Made by a program: the position numbers and the translations under genes
Assembly (NCBI RefSeq): GCF_042675745.1
Contig: NZ_JBHTJM010000002.1
Coordinates: forward strand, 186,001 to 250,000
Direction: 5' to 3'
DNA: 64,000 nt
Origin: Pseudofulvibacter geojedonensis
Lineage (GTDB): Bacteria > Bacteroidota > Bacteroidia > Flavobacteriales > Flavobacteriaceae
The notes under the pieces: generated by a model
Told to the model about the DNA's origin: nothing
What the model saw: the letters and a program-made list of their open reading frames with translations, nothing else
Database searches by the model: none
In this document: piece by piece, positions 54,547 through 63,576 of the stretch
How the letters are laid out: each line of letters starts with the position of its first letter
Numbering within the stretch: the first letter of the stretch is position 1

Positions 54547-55581
54547 ATGAAAATAGCTAAGCTACTAGCAATCACTTTTTTAAGCATCCTATTTGTTTCT
54601 TGCGAAGAAGAAGAAAAAGATGTTAATAAATTATTTCAGCTCGAAATAAGCAACAACAAAACCCAATTTACTACCGGAGAAAGCACTTCATTCTCTATAA
54701 AAAACAAAAAAAATAAAGAAATTGGAACAGTTACCTATAGTATAAACGGGAAAGATATTTCTGGAAATAAATATACTTTTACTGATAAAAAATTAGGTCA
54801 ACGATTAGTAGAGGCTTCTTTTAAATATAATGATCAGCTTGTTGTATTAAAAAAAGTAATTGAACAAGTTGCTAGTAAAAAGCCAAAAATCATAAAATTC
54901 GAAATTGTTAACGAATATCCACATGACCAAAATGCTTATACTCAAGGTTTAGAATTCTACAAAGGTGAATTATACGAAAGTACTGGACAAAGAACTAAAT
55001 CTACTTTAAGAAAAGTAGACTATAAAACAGGAAATGTTATCCAGAAAATCAAATTAGATGATAATCATTTTGGTGAAGGACTAACTGTGATGAATGATGA
55101 AATTTACCAATTAACATGGCAGGCTGGCATTGGTTTTGTTTACAACCCTGAAGATTTCAAAAAAATTAAAACTTTTAAATACAAAAAAAGTAACCAAGGT
55201 TGGGGTATCTGTAACGACGGTAAAACCTTATACAAGTCTGATGGAACTCAGCGTATATGGACACTTAACAATGACACACTAGAAGAAGAAGATTTTATTG
55301 AAATTTACACCAATACAAGTAAAATTAATCGTGTAAATGAGTTAGAATGGATAAACGGAAAAATATATGCTAACATTTGGCAAAAAAATGGAATTGCTGT
55401 TATCAACCCTGAAACTGGTGCTGTGGAAGGTGTATTAAATGGTAGTTCTCTAAAAAACAAAGTAACTCAGCATCCAGAATTAGATGTTTTAAATGGTATA
55501 GCCTATAACCCAGAGACCGAAACCATTTTTGTTACGGGTAAAAATTGGGATAAATTATTTGAAATTAAAATAGTAGACTAA
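54547..55581 (+). CDS. Glutaminyl-peptide cyclotransferase, plant/bacterial beta-propeller type
   Basis: 344 residues from ATG 54547, the start of a lipoprotein signal (LSILFVSCEEE). A TTG 24 bp upstream would add eight residues before it, and is less likely. After a 95-residue beta-rich N-terminal region (FTTGESTSFSIK, YSINGKDI), the propeller starts at EIVNEYPHDQNAYTQGLEF and continues through GEGLTV, QLTWQAGIGFVY, KTLYKSDGTQRIW and ANIWQKNGIAVINPETG. The enzyme forms N-terminal pyroglutamate on proteins. Envelope-anchored here. Confidence 0.87.
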   Translation: MKIAKLLAITFLSILFVSCEEEEKDVNKLFQLEISNNKTQFTTGESTSFSIKNKKNKEIGTVTYSINGKDISGNKYTFTDKKLGQRLVEASFKYNDQLVVLKKVIEQVASKKPKIIKFEIVNEYPHDQNAYTQGLEFYKGELYESTGQRTKSTLRKVDYKTGNVIQKIKLDDNHFGEGLTVMNDEIYQLTWQAGIGFVYNPEDFKKIKTFKYKKSNQGWGICNDGKTLYKSDGTQRIWTLNNDTLEEEDFIEIYTNTSKINRVNELEWINGKIYANIWQKNGIAVINPETGAVEGVLNGSSLKNKVTQHPELDVLNGIAYNPETETIFVTGKNWDKLFEIKIVD

Positions 55582-55604
55582 ACAAAACGACTACTTAACA
55601 TATT

Positions 55605-55647
55605 AAACCCGCTAGTTAACTCATTCTAACTAGCGGGTTTCTTTTTT
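55605..55647 (+). terminator. Terminator after glutaminyl cyclase
   Basis: 14-bp perfect stem (55605-55618 with 55627-55640), 8-nt loop, tail TTTCTTTTTT. Confidence 0.8.
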
Positions 55648-55695
55648 AATAGGTTTCTTTGACTAAAGATATTCTTAAAACTAACTCAAGCATTT

Positions 55696-56421
55696 ATGAA
55701 ACAAAAAATAAACATATCTATACCTGAACCTTGTCATGAAGACTGGAACAACATGACACCGACACAAAAAGGGAGATTTTGTGGAGTTTGTACCAAAGAA
55801 GTAGTAGACTTTACAAGCTTTTCTGATGAACAACTCATAAAACATTTAAATAGAGAACAACATTTATGTGGCAGGTTTAACAAACAACAGTTAAACCGTG
55901 ATTTAGTTTTAGATCGAAAAAATCGTAGTAGCTTTTCTTCTTTTGTAACAGCTGGTTTATTCTCTTTATTCTTATTCAATTCTAATGGTACTAAAGCACA
56001 AGAAAAACCAAAAACGGAACAAACAGATAAAAAATATATTTCTATACCTTTAATCAACACTTTGGCTAAAGATAGTATTACAGTTTCTGGAACTGTTTTA
56101 GATGAGAATAACTATCCTTTACCAGGAGCAACTATTTTGATAAAAAGAAGCGAAACTGGAACTTCAACAGATTTTGATGGGGTGTTTTCTTTAAAATGTA
56201 AAAAAAATGACCTTATAAAAATTAGTTATGTAGGCTATGAAACGAAATACGTTAAAACTACACAAATTGATTCTATAACATTAAACCCTGACAATACTTT
56301 AGATGAAGTAATTGTTATTGTTGGAGGAATCAGCGTAAAAAAACGCTGGATAGGTGGCAATTTATTTACTCGCTTTACCAATATTTTTAGAAAAGAGAAA
56401 AAGAACCCAAAATTCAGATAA
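55696..56421 (+). CDS. Cys-rich head / single TM / carboxypeptidase-regulatory-like domain protein
   Basis: 241 residues. The N-terminal 60 residues contain C13, C29, C32 and C58 (EPCHEDWNNMTPTQKGRFC then GVCTKEV; LCGRF), a pattern seen in several Bacteroidota proteins and compatible with zinc binding. A single hydrophobic stretch (FVTAGLFSLFLFNS, about 81-95) is followed by a carboxypeptidase-regulatory-like domain (about 127-205, VSGTVLDENNYPLPGATIL) and a basic tail. The head should be cytoplasmic and the sandwich periplasmic. It may act as a sensor or scaffold; function unknown. Confidence 0.75.
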   Translation: MKQKINISIPEPCHEDWNNMTPTQKGRFCGVCTKEVVDFTSFSDEQLIKHLNREQHLCGRFNKQQLNRDLVLDRKNRSSFSSFVTAGLFSLFLFNSNGTKAQEKPKTEQTDKKYISIPLINTLAKDSITVSGTVLDENNYPLPGATILIKRSETGTSTDFDGVFSLKCKKNDLIKISYVGYETKYVKTTQIDSITLNPDNTLDEVIVIVGGISVKKRWIGGNLFTRFTNIFRKEKKNPKFR

Positions 56422-56465
56422 AGAAGCCTTTATTATACAATAAAACTTCCTTAAAAAAGTTATAC

Positions 56466-56482
56466 ATTTACGTCACGTAAAT
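56466..56482. promoter_or_regulatory. 17-bp palindrome just upstream of the beta-helix lipoprotein gene
   Basis: ATTTACGTCACGTAAAT: two 8-bp arms around a central C, a perfect palindrome ending 10 bp before the ATG at 56493, overlapping a -7-like TACATTTA (56463-56470). It has the form of a binding site for a dimeric regulator. Confidence 0.5.
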
Positions 56483-56492
56483 TTTACACAAT

Positions 56493-58001
56493 ATGCGAAA
56501 CGCAATACTAACTTTATTAAGTATTCTTTTTATTGTAGCTATTAGTTCTTGTAGAAAAGACTTTAGCACTTCTGCAAGTTCTGGAAACCTTACCTTTTCT
56601 AAAGACACGGTGTATTTAGATACCGTTTTTACCAATATAGGCTCTAGTACTTATAATTTAAAAGTATACAACAATAGCGGAGACGATATTCATATACCTA
56701 CAATAGAATTAGGTAGAGGAACCAATTCTAACTTTAGATTGAATGTAGATGGTATTGCAGGACAATATTTTGAAAACATTGAAATAAAATCTAAAGACAG
56801 TATCTTTATTTTTATAGAGACTACAGTTGATATTTTAGACGAAACAACGACAGCTACTGAGTTTTTATATAAAGACTCTATCATTTTTGACGGAGTTAGA
56901 AATTACCAAGACGTTAAGTTAGTTACTTTAGTAAAAGATGCCGAGTTTATTTATCCAGCTGCTCTAAACGATGGAGAGTTAAATAATTTCGACTTAACAC
57001 CTGCTCAATTAAATTGGACTAATGAAAAACCTTATGTTATTTATGGTTACCCAACTGTACCTAACGGAGAAACATTAACCATAGAAGAAGGTGCACGTAT
57101 TCATTTTCATAGAAATTCTGGTTTAATTGTATCTAACGGAGCTACTATTACTGCAGATGGTGATATTAGTTCTGATCAAGATTTATTAGAAAAGGAAATT
57201 ATTTTTGAAGGAGATCGACTAGAACCTTTATATAGTGATATACCCGGACAATGGGGTACTATATGGTTACAAGAAGGTAGTACCAACAATTTATTTGACC
57301 ACGTTACTATTAAGAACGGAACAATAGGCTTAAGAAACGATTTAAATGATGGAAATTTAACCACCACCTTAAACAACGTACAATTATACAATCACTCTGT
57401 TAATGCTATATTAGCTATTGGCGGAAACATAGAAGCTAATAATTTAATAGCTGGTAATTGCGGACAAGCTACTGTTGCACTAACTGCTGGAGGCACCTAT
57501 AATTTTAATCATTGTACACTAACTAATTACTGGACAAATGGTTTCAGATCTTTTCCAACATTATTAGTAAGTAACCAACTTCAAGCTGGAGAAACACTAA
57601 TAGTTGGAGATTTATTGGCTGCTAACTTTACCAACACTATTGTTTATGGTAATGAAAACTTAGAGTTTAATTTAGAAAAAAATAATTCGGCAGCATTTAA
57701 TTACAACTTCACCAATTGTTTATTACGCTTTAATGATACTAACCAGCAATTTGCAAATAATCCACTATATGATTTTTCAAATACCTTAGGTGGCGGAGAA
57801 TATAGCATGAATATTTATAATAACAATCCTAATTTCTTGAACCAAAGCAACAATGAGTTTTTAATAGAATTAGGAAATTCCCCAGCAGATGATACCGGAG
57901 TACTTACTGGTTTAACCGAAGATATTTTAGGAAATACTCGTAGTTCTGGCAATACAGATATGGGAGCTTATCAAGCTGATGTTTTTCCTACTGATGATTA
58001 A
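56493..58001 (+). CDS. Lipoprotein with right-handed beta-helix, surface-type
   Basis: 502 residues, lipobox AISSCRKD (Cys about 20). An immunoglobulin-like N-terminal part (about 30-150, NLTFSKDTVYLDTVFTNIGS) is followed by a parallel beta-helix region (GTIWLQEGS, HVTIKNGTIGLRND, NNVQLYNHSVNAILAIGG) and a final CADDTG-like region (GNSPADDTG, LGNTRSSGNTDMGAY) as in polysaccharide-binding helices. No lyase catalytic residues are recognised, so binding or structural roles are equally possible. Confidence 0.8.
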   Translation: MRNAILTLLSILFIVAISSCRKDFSTSASSGNLTFSKDTVYLDTVFTNIGSSTYNLKVYNNSGDDIHIPTIELGRGTNSNFRLNVDGIAGQYFENIEIKSKDSIFIFIETTVDILDETTTATEFLYKDSIIFDGVRNYQDVKLVTLVKDAEFIYPAALNDGELNNFDLTPAQLNWTNEKPYVIYGYPTVPNGETLTIEEGARIHFHRNSGLIVSNGATITADGDISSDQDLLEKEIIFEGDRLEPLYSDIPGQWGTIWLQEGSTNNLFDHVTIKNGTIGLRNDLNDGNLTTTLNNVQLYNHSVNAILAIGGNIEANNLIAGNCGQATVALTAGGTYNFNHCTLTNYWTNGFRSFPTLLVSNQLQAGETLIVGDLLAANFTNTIVYGNENLEFNLEKNNSAAFNYNFTNCLLRFNDTNQQFANNPLYDFSNTLGGGEYSMNIYNNNPNFLNQSNNEFLIELGNSPADDTGVLTGLTEDILGNTRSSGNTDMGAYQADVFPTDD

Positions 58002-58032
58002 TTTTTTTTCAAAAAAAAACTTCAATTTATAC

Positions 58033-58063
58033 AAAAGCGAATCATATGGTTCGCTTTTTTTTT
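58033..58063 (+). terminator. Terminator after the beta-helix lipoprotein gene
   Basis: 11-bp stem AAAAGCGAATC (58033-58043 with 58048-58058, one G-T pair), 4-nt loop, T9 tail; the poly-T begins inside the 3' arm. Confidence 0.75.
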
Positions 58064-58140
58064 AAGCGTAAGTAAACTTTTTTGTAACACTTCATTTTTT
58101 TTCTCGTATTTAAATAAAGCACTAACTAAAAAATCGAAGC

Positions 58141-58692
58141 GTGTTTCAAATTGACATTATTGAAAAATGCAAACAAAACAATCGTAAAGCTCAACTAAAG
58201 CTATACAATCAATACTGCAATGGTATGTACATTGTTGCTTATCGATTTGTAAAAAATGAAACCGAAGCAGAAGACATAGTACAAGAAGCTTTTATAAATG
58301 CTTTTTCTAAGTTAGAGCAATACAACGCTCAAGTTTCTTTTGGTTCTTGGTTAAAACGAATAGTTATAAATAAGAGCATAGATTTTATAAAAACTAAAAA
58401 AGCTCAGTTCATTGATTTAAATGAATCTAGCTTAACTATTGCTAATAAACCTGATGAAAATGAATGGCTTGTTGATGAATCTGTTACATATCATCAAGCA
58501 ATAGAAGCCATTAATGCTTTGCCAGATAAATACAAATACGTTTTGATGCTTTATTTAATTGAAGGTTATGATCATCAAGAAATAGCTCAAATATTAAAAA
58601 TTTCTGAAGCTGCGTCTAGAACTCAACTATCTAGAGGAAAACAAAAATTACAAAAAAAGTTAACACCTATACGTCATGTCGCAAGATCTTAA
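58141..58692 (+). CDS. ECF sigma factor (sigma-70 family)
   Basis: 183 residues from GTG 58141. Sigma region 2 (about 20-85) shows NETEAEDIVQEAFINAF and SWLKRIVINKSIDFIK; region 4 (about 120-170) shows LPDKYKYVLMLYLIEGYDHQEIAQ and SEAASRTQLSRGKQKL. It lacks the extra regions of larger sigmas, so it is an ECF factor. It should direct RNA polymerase to a small regulon and is likely controlled by the anti-sigma gene that overlaps it by 17 bp. Confidence 0.92.
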   Translation: MFQIDIIEKCKQNNRKAQLKLYNQYCNGMYIVAYRFVKNETEAEDIVQEAFINAFSKLEQYNAQVSFGSWLKRIVINKSIDFIKTKKAQFIDLNESSLTIANKPDENEWLVDESVTYHQAIEAINALPDKYKYVLMLYLIEGYDHQEIAQILKISEAASRTQLSRGKQKLQKKLTPIRHVARS

Positions 58693-59236
58693 ACAACTAT
58701 TGAAAAAGAAAGAGCATGATATAATTATGCCTAAAAATCATGAAGCTAGATTTATTAAAAAACTAGACACTAATTTACCTAAGCGAAAAACTCTTAAATA
58801 TACTTGGATCAACAAAGCTGCTAGTATTATTTTATTAATTGGTATAGCTTATGGAAGTTTCAATTATTTTAATTCTAATAAAATAGAAGATCCAGTAGAT
58901 CAAATAAAAACCAAAACTTTAGGTGATGTTTCTCCTAGCTTAAAAAAAGTAGAAGATTATTATTTAGCTAGTATTAACCTAGAACTTTCTAAGCTTTCAT
59001 ATACTTCAGAAACAAAATCACTTTTTGATGGTTATATAGAGCAATTATATGAATTAAATACAGAGTACGAACAATTATCTATTGAATTAACCAATAATGG
59101 TCCAAATGAGTCAACAATTAATGCCTTAATCGACAATCTAAAACTACGTTTAAATCTTTTATACCGATTAAAAAAACAATTAAAAGAATTAGCTGTTTCT
59201 GAAAAAAATCACTCAGAAGAAAAACAATCAATCTAA
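58676..59236 (+). CDS. Membrane anti-sigma factor candidate
   Basis: 186 residues. Cytoplasmic N-terminal 45 residues are basic (KNHEARFIKKL), followed by a single TM (AASIILLIGIAYGSFNYF, about 48-65) and a helical periplasmic part (about 80-170, with LSKLSYTSE, NTEYEQLS and KLRLNLLYRLKKQL). The layout and 17-bp overlap with the ECF sigma gene make this the probable anti-sigma factor. No canonical zinc anti-sigma motif (HxxxCxxC) is visible, as is common for this group in Bacteroidota. Confidence 0.75.
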   Translation: MSQDLKQLLKKKEHDIIMPKNHEARFIKKLDTNLPKRKTLKYTWINKAASIILLIGIAYGSFNYFNSNKIEDPVDQIKTKTLGDVSPSLKKVEDYYLASINLELSKLSYTSETKSLFDGYIEQLYELNTEYEQLSIELTNNGPNESTINALIDNLKLRLNLLYRLKKQLKELAVSEKNHSEEKQSI

Positions 59237-59253
59237 ATCAAAAAACAGAACAG

Positions 59254-60624
59254 ATGAAAACAATTAAGCACAAATTATTAGCCTGCACCCTATTCTTAGC
59301 TGGGTTTAGTTTTGCACAAACAAAACTTGAAAAAACTTCTCAAACAATTAAAGTCGATAAAAATGTGACTTTAGATCTTAACACCGATTATTGCACTATT
59401 GAGCTAGATACTTGGAACAAAGATCAAATAGAAATTGAAGCTTATATAGAAGGTGAAAGACTTTCAAAAGAAGAACTACAAGAAGCTTTAAAAAATTGGA
59501 ACTTAAAAGTAGAAGCCAATTCAAAGAATGTTTCTATAACTTCTAAAGGAAATAGAAAGAACCTATGGAGTTACCAAAATAGTAACTCTCCACATGATGT
59601 TATAATCATTCAAGAATTAAAGCATGACTTAGCTGATATTCCGGAATTAGCAGAATTGCCAGAATTAATTGAACTACCAGAACTAACAGAGTTGCCTGAG
59701 CTTCCAGCTATACCAGAAGGAATTAGTGATATTAACTTTGACTACGATGCTTACAAAAAAGATAGTGACAAATATTTAGAGCAATGGTCTCAAAAATTTG
59801 AACAAAAATTCGGAAAAGAATACGAACAAAAAATGGAGGCTTGGAGTAAGAAATATGAAGAAAAGATGAAAGCTTGGGAAAAGAAATTTGAACAAAAAAA
59901 TGAACAGCGTATAAAGCTTGCAGAAAAAAGAGCTGCTTTAATAGAAGAAAGAATGAAAAAGAGAGAAGAGCTTAATAGAAAAAAAGAAGTCTTAATTGAG
60001 AAACGACACTCAAATAGAGCTAATCTATTTTATAACAGTTCTGATGTTAAAAAAACAATTAAAATACGTTTACCTAAAAAAGTTAAAGTAAAAGTTAATG
60101 TTCGTCATGGAGAATTAAACCTAGCTTCTAATGTAGAAAACTTAAACGCTACTATTGCTTATACTAACTTTATAGCTAATAGCATTAATGGAAATAACAC
60201 TTCCATTAATGCTTCCTATTCCCCAATTAATATTAGCAATTGGAATTATGGTAAGTTAGACTTAAACTATGTTGACCATGCTTCGTTAGATAACGTTAAA
60301 AATATTTTATTATCTACCAATTCATCTAATGTACAAGTTAACAACTTAACTGATAATGCTATTATCAATAGTCGTTTTGGAGATATCAAAATTTTAAACT
60401 TAAGTGATTTATTCAACAATATAAATGTAACCTTAGAAAACAGTAATGCAATTATAAAATTGCCCAATACTGAACACACATTTCAATTTGTTGGAACTCA
60501 AACTAAATTAAAACACCCAAAAAATAACAATACTCAAAAGACAAATTCGTTTTCATCTGGAAACATTAATCATCCCAAAAAAATTATTGTCAATGCAAAA
60601 TACAGTATTATTGATATGCACTAA
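59254..60624 (+). CDS. DUF4097-like exported protein with ELP repeats and charged helix inserted
   Basis: 456 residues with a signal peptide (LLACTLFLAGFSFAQ). Residues 25-125 and 255-456 form a beta-solenoid of DUF4097/adhesin type (IKVDKNVTLDLNTDY; NLASNVENLNATIAYTNF and NIKNILLSTNSSNV-like turns). Between them lie a run of about five ELPEL/ELPAI repeats (127-155) and a very charged helix (165-255) with repeated KKFEQK, AWSKKYEEKM and RMKKREEL units. It is the third gene of the sigma operon, 17 bp after the anti-sigma gene. Probably an envelope sensor or effector; function unknown. Confidence 0.75.
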   Translation: MKTIKHKLLACTLFLAGFSFAQTKLEKTSQTIKVDKNVTLDLNTDYCTIELDTWNKDQIEIEAYIEGERLSKEELQEALKNWNLKVEANSKNVSITSKGNRKNLWSYQNSNSPHDVIIIQELKHDLADIPELAELPELIELPELTELPELPAIPEGISDINFDYDAYKKDSDKYLEQWSQKFEQKFGKEYEQKMEAWSKKYEEKMKAWEKKFEQKNEQRIKLAEKRAALIEERMKKREELNRKKEVLIEKRHSNRANLFYNSSDVKKTIKIRLPKKVKVKVNVRHGELNLASNVENLNATIAYTNFIANSINGNNTSINASYSPINISNWNYGKLDLNYVDHASLDNVKNILLSTNSSNVQVNNLTDNAIINSRFGDIKILNLSDLFNNINVTLENSNAIIKLPNTEHTFQFVGTQTKLKHPKNNNTQKTNSFSSGNINHPKKIIVNAKYSIIDMH

Positions 60625-60625
60625 A

Positions 60626-60656
60626 AAAGCGACTAATTGATATAATTAGCCGCTTT
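60626..60656 (-). terminator. Terminator of glyA (also after the DUF4097-like gene)
   Basis: 13-bp stem (60626-60638 with 60644-60656, one A/C mismatch), 5-nt loop. A6 at 60623-60628 gives a U tract on the minus strand, so it best serves glyA. Confidence 0.65.
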
Positions 60657-60677
60657 GATACTAAATTAAATATTTTA

Positions 60678-61952
60678 TTAAGCTTTAAACAAAGGTTTAT
60701 CGCTCATTAAGTTATTTACTTTTACTGCAACTGCTTCTAAAACTGCTTCATCTTCCCAATTCATTATAACTTCGTCTATTAAAGCAATAATAGTTTCCAT
60801 ATCTGCCTCTACTAACCCTCTAGTAGTTACCGCTGCAGAACCTATACGAATACCACTAGTTACAAATGGTGACTTATCATCAAAAGGAACCATATTTTTA
60901 TTAACAGTAATATCTGCTTTTACTAATGCATTTTCAGCATCTTTACCAGTAACATTCTTATTACGTAAATCAATTAACATCATATGATTATCTGTTCCTT
61001 CAGAAATAACCTTATAACCTCTAGAAACCAAAGCCTTAGCCATAGCTTGAGCATTTTTCTGTACTTGTAACATATAGTGCATGTACTCATCAGATAATGC
61101 TTCTCCAAAAGCAATAGCCTTAGCAGCAATAATATGCTCTAAAGGTCCTCCTTGATTTCCAGGAAATACAGCAGAATCTAATAACGAAGACATCATTCTT
61201 AATTTACCAGACTTTAAAGTGATACCGAATGGGTTTTCAAAATCTTGCCCCATCATAATCATTCCTCCTCTTGGACCTCTTAATGTTTTATGAGTTGTAG
61301 TAGTTACAACATGGCAATGCGGCATTGGATCGTTTAATATACCTTTAGCAATTAAACCGGCTGGATGAGAAATATCTGCTAACAACAAAGCTCCTACCTT
61401 ATCTGCAATAGCTCTAAAACGTTTAAAATCGATATCTCTAGAATAAGCAGATGCCCCAGCAATAATTAATTTTGGTTGCTCTTTTACAGCTATTGCTTCA
61501 ATATTATCGTAATTTAACATTCCAGTTGATTCCTCTACTCCATAAAAAACAGGATTGTATAATCTACCCGAAAAGTTTACAGGAGAACCATGTGTTAAAT
61601 GACCTCCATGAGATAAGTCGAATCCTAATATTTTATCGCCAGGTTTTAAACAAGCAAAAAATACAGCTGTATTAGCTTGAGAACCTGAATGTGGTTGCAC
61701 ATTTACATATGCCGCACCAAACAAAGCCTTAGCTCTATCTATAGCTAACTGCTCTACTTCATCTACTACTTCACACCCTCCGTAATAACGTTTACCCGGG
61801 TATCCTTCAGCATATTTATTGGTTAACACAGATCCTGCAGCTTCCATAACTTGTTCACTAACAAAGTTTTCTGAAGCAATTAATTCTAATCCGTGGATTT
61901 GTCTTTCTTTTTCCTCCTGGATTAATTCAAAGATTTGTTCGTCGCGTTGCAT
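60678..61952 (-). CDS. glyA: Serine hydroxymethyltransferase
   Basis: 424 residues; converts serine and tetrahydrofolate to glycine and methylene-THF with PLP. ASENFVSEQVMEAAGS, YAEGYPGKRYYGGCE, DISHPAGLI and VVTTTTHKTLRGPRGG with the Schiff-base Lys are all present. Length matches the family. A -7-like TATTTTTG lies upstream on the minus strand. Followed by a terminator shared with the convergent operon. Confidence 0.96.
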   Translation of the reverse strand: MQRDEQIFELIQEEKERQIHGLELIASENFVSEQVMEAAGSVLTNKYAEGYPGKRYYGGCEVVDEVEQLAIDRAKALFGAAYVNVQPHSGSQANTAVFFACLKPGDKILGFDLSHGGHLTHGSPVNFSGRLYNPVFYGVEESTGMLNYDNIEAIAVKEQPKLIIAGASAYSRDIDFKRFRAIADKVGALLLADISHPAGLIAKGILNDPMPHCHVVTTTTHKTLRGPRGGMIMMGQDFENPFGITLKSGKLRMMSSLLDSAVFPGNQGGPLEHIIAAKAIAFGEALSDEYMHYMLQVQKNAQAMAKALVSRGYKVISEGTDNHMMLIDLRNKNVTGKDAENALVKADITVNKNMVPFDDKSPFVTSGIRIGSAAVTTRGLVEADMETIIALIDEVIMNWEDEAVLEAVAVKVNNLMSDKPLFKA

Positions 61953-62115
61953 ACTATTTAGTTGTATTTAAAAATATGTGCAAAAATAGGAAATCAAATA
62001 GTTATAAATGTATTTTTATTAAACAAATAATGTGCATATTTTAACTACTAAATTACAAATAATTTGAATCGCTAATTTTCATATACTTTTAGTTTTTAGC
62101 TATAAGATTTTTACG

Positions 62116-62123
62116 TAGTTTTG
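62116..62123 (+). promoter_or_regulatory. -7 element of fumarylacetoacetase gene
   Basis: TAGTTTTG (62116-62123), 38 bp before the ATG at 62161. A second candidate, TACTTTTA at 62084 with TTTG at 62063-62066, lies further upstream. Confidence 0.4.
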
Positions 62124-62160
62124 GATATTATAACATTATACAGAACTAAAACAATATAAC

Positions 62161-63441
62161 ATGCAAATTACAGCTAACGATCCGAAAAGAATTAGTTGGT
62201 TAAATGTTGATAAAAATTCACATTTTCCTATACAAAATATCCCATTTGGTGTATTTATTACTAAAGATGATATTATAACTATTGGGACTCGTATTGGTGA
62301 TTATGCGATAGACCTAGGAGCTTTACATCAATTAGGTTATTTTGACGGAATTCCTTTAACAGACGATATTTTTTTACAAGATACTTTAAATGATTTTATT
62401 GCTGACGGTAGAAAAACATGGAGGTTGGTACGTAACAGAATTGCTGAAATTTTTGATACTAGAAATGGTGCTTTACGTGATAACCCTGTCCATAAAGACA
62501 AGGTTATTTTTAGAATGGAAGACGTAGAAATGCAACTACCAGTTGCCATTGGAGACTATACCGATTTCTATTCGAGTATAGAACATGCAACAAACGTAGG
62601 TACTATGTTTAGAGATCCTAATAATGCTTTATTACCAAACTGGTTACACATACCAGTAGGATATCACGGAAGAAGTTCGTCTATTATACCTTCTGGAATA
62701 CCAATTCACAGACCACAAGGACAAACAATTCCTGCAGATAGTGACACTCCTGTATTTGGACCTTCAAAATTAGTTGACTTTGAGTTAGAAACTGCATTTA
62801 TTACCACTGCTGCCAATCATTTAGGAGAGCCTATTCCTGTTAACGAAGCTGAAGAATATATTTTTGGTATGGTTGTATTTAATGATTGGAGTGCACGTGA
62901 TATACAGAAGTGGGAGTATGTACCTTTAGGTCCCTTCTTAGCTAAAAACTTTGCCTCTTCAATCTCACCATGGATAGTAACTTTAGATGCTTTAGAACCA
63001 TATCGTTGTGCTGGTCCTGAACCATTAAAACCTCAATTAGAATATTTACAATATACCGGAGATAAGAGTTTTGATATTAAACTAGAAGTAGCTATACAAC
63101 CAGAAAATGGGACTCCTACTACAGTTGCCAAATCTAACTTTAAGTACATGTACTGGAATATGTCTCAACAACTTGCACATCATACTGTAAATGGTTGCCC
63201 TGTTAACTCTGGAGACATGATGGGATCTGGAACCATTTCTGGAAAAACTCCAGATTCTTATGGGTCTATGTTAGAACTATCATGGAGAGGAGAAAAACCA
63301 GTTAAATTAAACGATGGTACTGAACGTAAATTTATTAACGACAATGACACCGTTATTATGACAGGTTACTGTGATAACGGAGTTACTAAAATTGGTTTTG
63401 GAGAAGTGAGCACTAAGCTTCTACCTGTTTGGAAAAAATAA
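62161..63441 (+). CDS. fahA: Fumarylacetoacetase
   Basis: 426 residues, the last step of tyrosine and phenylalanine breakdown, cleaving fumarylacetoacetate to fumarate and acetoacetate. An N-terminal SH3-like domain (about 1-115) precedes the catalytic domain. DFYSSIEHATNVGTMFR, VGYHGRSSSI, VDFELETAF and NDWSARDIQKWEYVPLGPF carry the metal and substrate residues. Other genes of the tyrosine pathway are not in the window. Followed by a clear terminator. Confidence 0.95.
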   Translation: MQITANDPKRISWLNVDKNSHFPIQNIPFGVFITKDDIITIGTRIGDYAIDLGALHQLGYFDGIPLTDDIFLQDTLNDFIADGRKTWRLVRNRIAEIFDTRNGALRDNPVHKDKVIFRMEDVEMQLPVAIGDYTDFYSSIEHATNVGTMFRDPNNALLPNWLHIPVGYHGRSSSIIPSGIPIHRPQGQTIPADSDTPVFGPSKLVDFELETAFITTAANHLGEPIPVNEAEEYIFGMVVFNDWSARDIQKWEYVPLGPFLAKNFASSISPWIVTLDALEPYRCAGPEPLKPQLEYLQYTGDKSFDIKLEVAIQPENGTPTTVAKSNFKYMYWNMSQQLAHHTVNGCPVNSGDMMGSGTISGKTPDSYGSMLELSWRGEKPVKLNDGTERKFINDNDTVIMTGYCDNGVTKIGFGEVSTKLLPVWKK

Positions 63442-63492
63442 CCTTAGTCATTTTTATTCACTCGCATTCAAACAATTAAAAAACATACTTTT

Positions 63493-63523
63493 AATAAGCC
63501 GCTAATTTGCGGCTTATTTTTTT
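63493..63523 (+). terminator. Terminator after fumarylacetoacetase
   Basis: 10-bp perfect stem AATAAGCCGC (63493-63502 with 63509-63518), 6-nt loop, T run to 63523. A -7-like TAACTTTG (63523-63530) for the next gene begins in the tail. Confidence 0.82.
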
Positions 63524-63576
63524 AACTTTGGCATTGTGTTTGAAAATCATATTCTATAACACAAAACTTAATCCTT

